From NCBI GenBank assembly GCA_965199055.1, contig CBDAQR010000003.1, forward strand, positions 1,798,001-1,862,000: DNA of 64,000 bases, written 5' to 3'. The notes beneath the pieces are model-generated. The model worked only from the letters and a program-made list of their open reading frames with translations. It was not told the origin of the DNA and made no database searches. This stretch comes from CBDAQR01 sp965199055 (GTDB taxonomy: Bacteria; Pseudomonadota; Gammaproteobacteria; Pseudomonadales; Halieaceae). The stretch's first letter is position 1, and every line of letters begins with the position of its first letter. This document shows, piece after piece, positions 59,711-64,000 of this stretch. A program made the translations under genes and the position numbers.

Positions 59711-60742
59711 ATGAAAAGTGGTTACTGGCGGTTCGAGGAATACGGTGACCCAGCGCAAGTATTGGAGTGGCGGGAAGCCAGCTTACCTCCACCGGGCCAG
59801 GGCGAGGTGTTGCTGGAAATATCCGCCATTGGCATGAATCGCTCTGAGGCGAACTACATTCGTGGCAACTATGCACCGGCGCCTTTCTTTCCCAGCAGCT
59901 TGGGGCAAGAGGCCTGCGGCACAATCATTGAGATGGGGCCTGCAGACCCACAGACGCCTGCAGCGTATCCACTCACCGTGGGCGACCGAGTCTGCCTGCT
60001 ACCGGGCCGAGTCGATATGTGCGCTATGGGATCGTACCGACAACGCGGTATCTATCGGCAAGACGCCTTGGTCCCTGCTCCGAGCCAGTACAGCGATGCA
60101 GAAGCTGCCAGTTTATGGATGGCCGTTCTCACGATGGCGGGCGCCCTCGACCTTGCTGGCCTGAGTCCTGAAAACGCTGATGGACGCAGAGTGCTGGTGA
60201 CAGCGGCAACGTCCAGCATGGGCGTTGTGGCACTAAAGCTACTGCGCGCCTGGGGTGCTGAAACAATCGCCACGACCCGCAAGCCGGAAAAGTGCGAAGC
60301 CCTGCAGTCACTCTGCGACCACACGGTTTTGTGTAGTGACCCAGAAGCGCTAGCGAGTGGGGTCAAAGACGCGGTGGGACAACAGGGATTCGATGTGGCG
60401 CTCGACCCTGTTGGTGAACTGTTCTATCCGGGCCTCATCGACTGCGCCGCTACCGGTGCGACCATTGTCAGCTACGAAATGATTACGGGGCGCGAACCAA
60501 CACTGCCCATCGCGCAACTCATGATCAAGGATCTGACTCTGCGTGGCTATACCATCTTCCGACCTTATCGAGTGGCGGGCCCGTTGGACCGCTTGCTGGG
60601 GATAGGTCTGGACTTTGCTGATGATATTCGACCCATCGTGGCCGCCGAGTACCCTCTGGCCGACGCGATACCGGCGCTGGATGCGCTTTTGCGCAATGAC
60701 CATCTGGGCAAGTTAGTGATGACGCATCAGGACTCACCCTAA
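59711..60742 (+). CDS. MDR-family oxidoreductase (quinone reductase/zinc-less alcohol dehydrogenase)
   Basis: A 343-residue medium-chain dehydrogenase/reductase. The GroES-like N-terminal half has LPPPGQGEVLLEISAIGMNRSEANYIRG; the nucleotide-binding half has VTAATSSMGVVALKLLRAWGA and LDPVGELFYPGLI. The zinc-binding Cys and His of alcohol dehydrogenases are absent, so it is likely an NADPH:quinone or enoyl reductase. It lies between Anbu and a HAD gene, 57 bases before the latter, with no clear link to the tag system. Confidence 0.9.
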   Translation: MKSGYWRFEEYGDPAQVLEWREASLPPPGQGEVLLEISAIGMNRSEANYIRGNYAPAPFFPSSLGQEACGTIIEMGPADPQTPAAYPLTVGDRVCLLPGRVDMCAMGSYRQRGIYRQDALVPAPSQYSDAEAASLWMAVLTMAGALDLAGLSPENADGRRVLVTAATSSMGVVALKLLRAWGAETIATTRKPEKCEALQSLCDHTVLCSDPEALASGVKDAVGQQGFDVALDPVGELFYPGLIDCAATGATIVSYEMITGREPTLPIAQLMIKDLTLRGYTIFRPYRVAGPLDRLLGIGLDFADDIRPIVAAEYPLADAIPALDALLRNDHLGKLVMTHQDSP

Positions 60743-60799
60743 ACCGCCTCACTGGGATAAGATGCGCAACGGCAGCAACGAACGCGAACAGGAGATGCA

Positions 60800-61444
60800 A
60801 TGCTACAGGTGGTGTTATGGGACTTTGGGGGCGTCATTACCTCGAGCCCCTTCGAAGCGTTCAATCGCTATGAAGAAAAAAATGGGCTCCCCGCTGATTT
60901 CATCCGCAAGGTGAACTCGACCAACCCCGACAACAATGCCTGGGCGCAACTCGAGAGCAGTGCCATTAGTCCCCAGGTATTCGACGGTTTGTTCGCGGCT
61001 GAATCGGAAGCCCTTGGGCACCGGATACCGGGATTAGACGTACTAGCACTTCTATCTGGCGATATTCGGCCGGAGATGGTGGCCGCGCTGAAACAAATCA
61101 AGCAGCACTATCGCATCGGCTGTATCACTAATAACATCAAAGACGCTGGCGAGGGACCGGGTATGGCAGACGACCAGCACAAGGCCAGCGCAATCGCCGG
61201 CATCTTGTCTCTATTTGATGTGGTGATCGAATCCAGCCTGGTCGGATTCAGAAAGCCAGATCCGAGAATCTACCAACTCGCGTGCGAGAAAATGCAATGC
61301 AAGCCCGAAGAGGCACTGTTTCTCGACGACCTGGGCATCAACCTCAAGCCCGCCCGAGCCATGGGTATGCGAACCATCAAGGTCATCTCGGCAGAGCAGG
61401 CACTAGGCGAGCTTTCAACCGCGCTGAACCTCGACCTCAGCTGA
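60800..61444 (+). CDS. HAD-IA hydrolase (phosphatase)
   Basis: The 214-residue enzyme resembles the N-terminal phosphatase domain of epoxide hydrolases. Motif I is LWDFGGVITSS with the nucleophilic Asp, motif II is CITNN, motif III VGFRKPD and motif IV FLDDLGINLK. The second Asp of the usual DxD is replaced by Gly (DFGG), as in that subgroup. Physiological substrate unknown. The stop overlaps the convergent transglutaminase by 30 bases. Confidence 0.9.
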   Translation: MLQVVLWDFGGVITSSPFEAFNRYEEKNGLPADFIRKVNSTNPDNNAWAQLESSAISPQVFDGLFAAESEALGHRIPGLDVLALLSGDIRPEMVAALKQIKQHYRIGCITNNIKDAGEGPGMADDQHKASAIAGILSLFDVVIESSLVGFRKPDPRIYQLACEKMQCKPEEALFLDDLGINLKPARAMGMRTIKVISAEQALGELSTALNLDLS

Positions 61445-62197
61445 ACTGGTTAGCGGCAGCGGCCCAAAAGAGTGGTAGATCGCTACGTCCGCAGCGTCTC
61501 GACCATGCGCGATCGCGAGACGAGGATTATTCAGCTGTGCCTGGGTGGGATCGAATGTGTACCAGTTGCCACCGACGTAGGCTTCAAACCATGCATGCAG
61601 ATCCATCGGCTCCAGGTCGGCGAGATAGCCCACCACCATACGCGCTGGAATGCTGATGCTGCGGCACATGGCTATGCCAAGATGCGCCATATCCCTGCAC
61701 ACCCCGAAATCCTGACGACGCACTTCATCCGCGCTAAGGGGTAGATCGCTACTACCTGGGCGATACTCGATGTGCTGCGCGATCCACTGCGAAATAGCGG
61801 ACACCTGGTCGTATCCGGGAAGAATCGCCCCAGTAATCTCCCGGGTGAAATCGCCCAATCGATCCGATTCGCAATAGCGCGAAGGTAGCAGATACACCAG
61901 GGTATCCAACGGCAAATCCTGCACCAGCACGAAGGGCGCTGCGGGCGCCTGCTGCGCCACGCCAGTGGTGTGCGCGCGCACTTTTGAGCGAATCTCGAAC
62001 TCGGCCGCAGGCGCTACCAGACGCTGGCACAGATTGCCAAACTGGTCGGTGTACTCATGCACATCCACCTCGTGCGAGAAGCGGTTACTCTCGCGAATAA
62101 TGCGCTGCCCCGGAATGGTCAGCGGGCGCAGCATTAATAGCAGCGGAGTCTCCACTTCCAGGTGCATCTGTATGGTACAGGACGCCCGAATTTCCAT
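61415..62197 (-). CDS. Transglutaminase-like protein of the Anbu neighbourhood
   Basis: The 260-residue protein has an N-terminal beta domain (residues 1-115, with LRPLTIPGQRI and HEYTDQFGN typical of the bacterial transglutaminase N-terminal region) and a catalytic domain with GVCRDMAHLGIA (Cys167), DLHAWFEAYVGG (His201) and TFDPT (Asp216). It would hydrolyse or form isopeptide/amide bonds. Genetic partner of ATP-grasp, alpha-E and Anbu proteins; here separated from them by the MDR and HAD genes. Start at ATG 62197. Confidence 0.92.
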   Translation of the reverse strand: MEIRASCTIQMHLEVETPLLLMLRPLTIPGQRIIRESNRFSHEVDVHEYTDQFGNLCQRLVAPAAEFEIRSKVRAHTTGVAQQAPAAPFVLVQDLPLDTLVYLLPSRYCESDRLGDFTREITGAILPGYDQVSAISQWIAQHIEYRPGSSDLPLSADEVRRQDFGVCRDMAHLGIAMCRSISIPARMVVGYLADLEPMDLHAWFEAYVGGNWYTFDPTQAQLNNPRLAIAHGRDAADVAIYHSFGPLPLTSSAEVEVQRG

Positions 62198-62262
62198 GTT
62201 TCAATCTCTAAAGTTTCGAATAGACTACGACTGGACCCGCCCAGCCATCGACAACTGCCATT

Positions 62263-62877
62263 ATGATAGCAACTGCAGCAGCATTCGCCCTGCTTTACCT
62301 ACTGGCCATACCTTTGCAGCCGTACCCCTTCGATGTAATTGCGAAGACACTGCCGTGCTTGTGCCTCATGGTAGCCTGCCAGCAACGGCTAACAGGCAGA
62401 ACGCGGAACATGATGATGGCCGCCACCCTTCTCTCTGCGTTGGCTGACGCAGCGATTGAATTCGAGTTTCTGGCAGGCCTGGCCATCTTTCTACTCGTTC
62501 AGATCATCTACACAGTCACGTTTGTCCAGAACAGACGGCCATGGCGCGAAAGGCCTGCACTTCTCGCATTGACTGCGCTGTTCCTGCTGGGAGCGTTGAC
62601 ACTACTCGCACCCAAGGCAGGTGCTCTCGCGCCAGCGGTCATTGTCTACATGATCGCCATTGCAGGGATGGTGGCATCCGCAGTGGTTTATCGCGGCTCG
62701 CCTTACGTTATCGCTGGCGCCATTAGCTTTTTGATTTCAGACGCATTGATCGGAATCAACCGGTTCTGGGTGCCAGTACCGCTTGAAGAATACGCCATCA
62801 TGGGTAGTTATTACGCCGCGCAGCTCATGATTTGCGTGGGCGTCTTGCGCAGCGAGGGAGACGGTAGAGCGGGCTAA
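62263..62877 (+). CDS. Lysoplasmalogenase-like (YhhN family) membrane protein
   Basis: A 204-residue protein with about eight membrane helices. IAKTLPCLCLMVACQQR, LLSALADAAIEFEFLAGLAIFLLVQIIY and SFLISDALIGINRF are characteristic of the YhhN/TMEM86 family (key acidic residues D and E within helices). Members hydrolyse lysoplasmalogen vinyl-ether bonds, but bacterial roles are less sure. The start codon lies 65 bases from the divergent transglutaminase. The next gene follows after 19 bases. Confidence 0.88.
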   Translation: MIATAAAFALLYLLAIPLQPYPFDVIAKTLPCLCLMVACQQRLTGRTRNMMMAATLLSALADAAIEFEFLAGLAIFLLVQIIYTVTFVQNRRPWRERPALLALTALFLLGALTLLAPKAGALAPAVIVYMIAIAGMVASAVVYRGSPYVIAGAISFLISDALIGINRFWVPVPLEEYAIMGSYYAAQLMICVGVLRSEGDGRAG

Positions 62878-62896
62878 ACTGGTCTATGGTTATTGC

Positions 62897-63376
62897 ATGC
62901 AAACTCTCCGCGTCGAGCAAGTCTTAGAAAAATATCCCTGCGAATACTTGCGGGAACTGGCTACCTTTGGCGCCCTGGCGGATGCGTGCATCGAGCAACT
63001 GCTTGGCGACGGCCGCCTGTTCGAGATAGACGCTGGCGAGACTCTGTATGAAGCGGGCAGCAGCGCCGATGAGTTTTATGTGGTGATTGACGGAACCCTG
63101 GATTTATTTCACCACTCGCAAGGCAAATGGGCACCAACGCGCACCTACCACCCTGGCGATCAACTGGGGTTCGTGGGCATTATTGCGCTGCATCCTCACC
63201 GGGGCACGGCGGTGGCGTGCGAAAAGAGCGTGATGGTCGCCATCGGCGGCTGCCAGTTCTTTGCACTAAATGATCAAGATCCCCACAGCTTCGGCATGTT
63301 GATGATCAACCTCAGCAGAGAGTTGGCGCGCACCATTAGTACCCTGGGCGACATCATTACCGAACTACAGCATTAG
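62897..63376 (+). CDS. Cyclic nucleotide-binding domain protein
   Basis: A 159-residue protein made of one CNB domain: LYEAGSSADEFYVVIDGTLDLF and PGDQLGFVGIIALHPHRGTAVACEKSVMVAIG are the beta-roll and phosphate-binding cassette (GFVGIIALHPHRGTA). There is no helix-turn-helix, so it is not a CRP-type regulator by itself. It may sense cAMP or cGMP or another ligand. The family-typical Glu and Arg that bind the cyclic phosphate are not clearly both present (GIIAL then HRGTA), so ligand binding is uncertain. Confidence 0.85.
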   Translation: MQTLRVEQVLEKYPCEYLRELATFGALADACIEQLLGDGRLFEIDAGETLYEAGSSADEFYVVIDGTLDLFHHSQGKWAPTRTYHPGDQLGFVGIIALHPHRGTAVACEKSVMVAIGGCQFFALNDQDPHSFGMLMINLSRELARTISTLGDIITELQH

Positions 63377-63399
63377 CGGCTCAAGCCCGGAGAAAAGAA

Positions 63400-63431
63400 A
63401 AAGGGCAGTAATCCTTCGATTACTGCCCTTT
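63400..63431. terminator. Rho-independent terminator, probably bidirectional
   Basis: A perfect 14-base inverted repeat: 63400-63413 pairs with 63418-63431 around the loop CTTC (AAAGGGCAGTAATC and its complement). On the minus strand it is followed by CCC TTTTTCTTTT, a good T tract, so it mainly ends the leftward gene at 63455. On the plus strand the tail is a short TTT, giving weaker termination for the CNB gene. Confidence 0.8.
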
Positions 63432-63454
63432 CCAATGGGTTTCACCCCGTGTGC

Positions 63455-64000
63455 TTAATCGTCCTTGTCGGATTTCTTGCTTTTCTTGGACTTATCAGAC
63501 TTGTCAGACTTCTTGGATTTGTCGGACTTGTCTGACTTCTTGGACTTGTCTGACTTGTCGGATTTCTTGCTCTTCTTCGACTTCTTGGACTTGTCGCCCT
63601 TACCGCAGTCGCTCTTGGCTGCGGTGCGCTTCATGTCCTTCGCCTCAGAGCGAGAGATCAGCCCAGCATTACGCAAGTCTTTTGCGAAGTGCACCACGCA
63701 GCGCTGGTACTGGCCATGGTTAGGCCATTCTGCGTCGCAAGGGCAAGCCTGATCGACGGAACACCCGTCGGCATTGACCAATGCGCCGTCAACAGTACCC
63801 GGGCAAACGTCGGCAGCATCATCCACGCCGTCATTGTCGCCGTCAGTACTGACTTCGCAGTCGTCAGGAATACCATCGCCATTCGAATCGACGGTGTCAT
63901 CGCCGCCTTCGCAGACATCATCCTCGTTGACGACACCATCGCCGTCCGTGTCACCCAGAGGACCGTCGTTATTGTCATCGTCTCGGCAGTTGATGACTTC
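63455..64000 (-). CDS. Extracellular calcium-binding repeat protein, C-terminal part
   Basis: Leftward frame open from the window edge to the stop at 63455; the N terminus is outside. The visible part begins with thrombospondin type-3-like DxDxDG calcium-binding repeats (DTDGDGVVNEDDVC, DSNGDGIPDDCE, DGDNDGVDDAADVCPG), has Cys-rich and QRCVVHFAKDLRNAGLIS segments, and ends with a 47-residue Lys/Ser/Asp repeat tail (SDKSDKSKK units). Such proteins are exported; the tail may bind anionic surface polymers. Plus-strand frames through the repeats are artefacts. Confidence 0.82.
   Translation of the reverse strand, partial: EVINCRDDDNNDGPLGDTDGDGVVNEDDVCEGGDDTVDSNGDGIPDDCEVSTDGDNDGVDDAADVCPGTVDGALVNADGCSVDQACPCDAEWPNHGQYQRCVVHFAKDLRNAGLISRSEAKDMKRTAAKSDCGKGDKSKKSKKSKKSDKSDKSKKSDKSDKSKKSDKSDKSKKSKKSDKDD
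63458..63598 (-). repeat. Lys/Ser/Asp coding minisatellite
   Basis: Within the last gene, the codons for KSDKSDKS and KKSKKS units repeat about a dozen times in imperfect tandem with period 9-12 bases. Period and identity of the units vary, so copy number could change by slippage. It ends at the stop codon of the gene. Confidence 0.75.

Noticed and set aside
63458..63598. Tandem repeats considered as a CRISPR array
   Set aside because: Repeat units are 9-12 bases, imperfect and have no spacers; they code for a protein tail. No cas genes are present.
63465..63752. Plus-strand frame with many FLDLSDLSDF repeats
   Set aside because: It is the antisense image of the Lys/Ser/Asp repeat tail of the leftward gene; the leftward frame has a natural start, domain content and terminator.
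1..64000. Looked for tRNA, rRNA, insertion sequences, integrases and attachment sites
   Set aside because: None seen; no transposase or integrase among the frames and no intergenic gap above 170 bases that could hide larger RNA genes.

Overview
The window looks like chromosomal DNA of a gammaproteobacterium, probably a marine one. That placement is inference: it rests on an rnfD-rnfG-rnfE end, a holD-like/rimI neighbourhood arranged as in gammaproteobacteria, an Nramp-like transporter, and many sulfotransferases of the kind common in marine polysaccharide loci. I see no tRNA, rRNA, insertion sequence, prophage gene or CRISPR array.

Left edge (1-6.4 kb): the 3' end of the Rnf electron-transport operon (rnfD partial, rnfG, rnfE) converges on a leftward run made of a SAM methyltransferase, a B12-binding radical SAM protein, a HolD-like protein, rimI and a small unknown protein.

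Centre (about 6.4-51.9 kb): one long surface-glycan island made of short, tightly packed transcription units on alternating strands. It holds seven family-2/family-4 glycosyltransferase domains, four large membrane proteins that look like GT-C glycosyltransferases (one frameshifted), six sulfotransferase domains, eight class I SAM methyltransferases, two PhyH-type and two prolyl-hydroxylase-type 2-oxoglutarate oxygenases, a sulfatase-fold membrane protein, a UbiA/GtrA/FAD-oxidoreductase/epimerase set suggesting polyprenyl-phosphate sugar donors, an AlgI-like MBOAT acyltransferase with two SGNH partners (one with an in-frame amber stop), an ACP/AMP-ligase/SDR module, and a Wzm/Wzt-type ABC exporter whose ATPase has an unusual C-terminal extension. 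Together these suggest a heavily methylated, sulfated and acylated cell-surface polysaccharide exported by an ABC-dependent route. No chain-initiating priming transferase and no PAPS synthesis gene is visible here, so those functions must lie elsewhere.

Right side (51.9-64 kb): a VOC protein and an Nramp-like transporter whose start codons overlap on opposite strands, a gamma-glutamyltransferase, then the components of the Anbu (ancestral proteasome-like) neighbourhood spread over about 7 kb: circularly permuted ATP-grasp, alpha-E protein, zinc metallopeptidase, Anbu peptidase and transglutaminase, with an MDR oxidoreductase and a HAD phosphatase between them. The window ends with a lysoplasmalogenase-like membrane protein, a cyclic-nucleotide-binding domain protein, a strong hairpin terminator, and the 3' end of a calcium-binding repeat protein with a Lys/Ser/Asp repeat tail.
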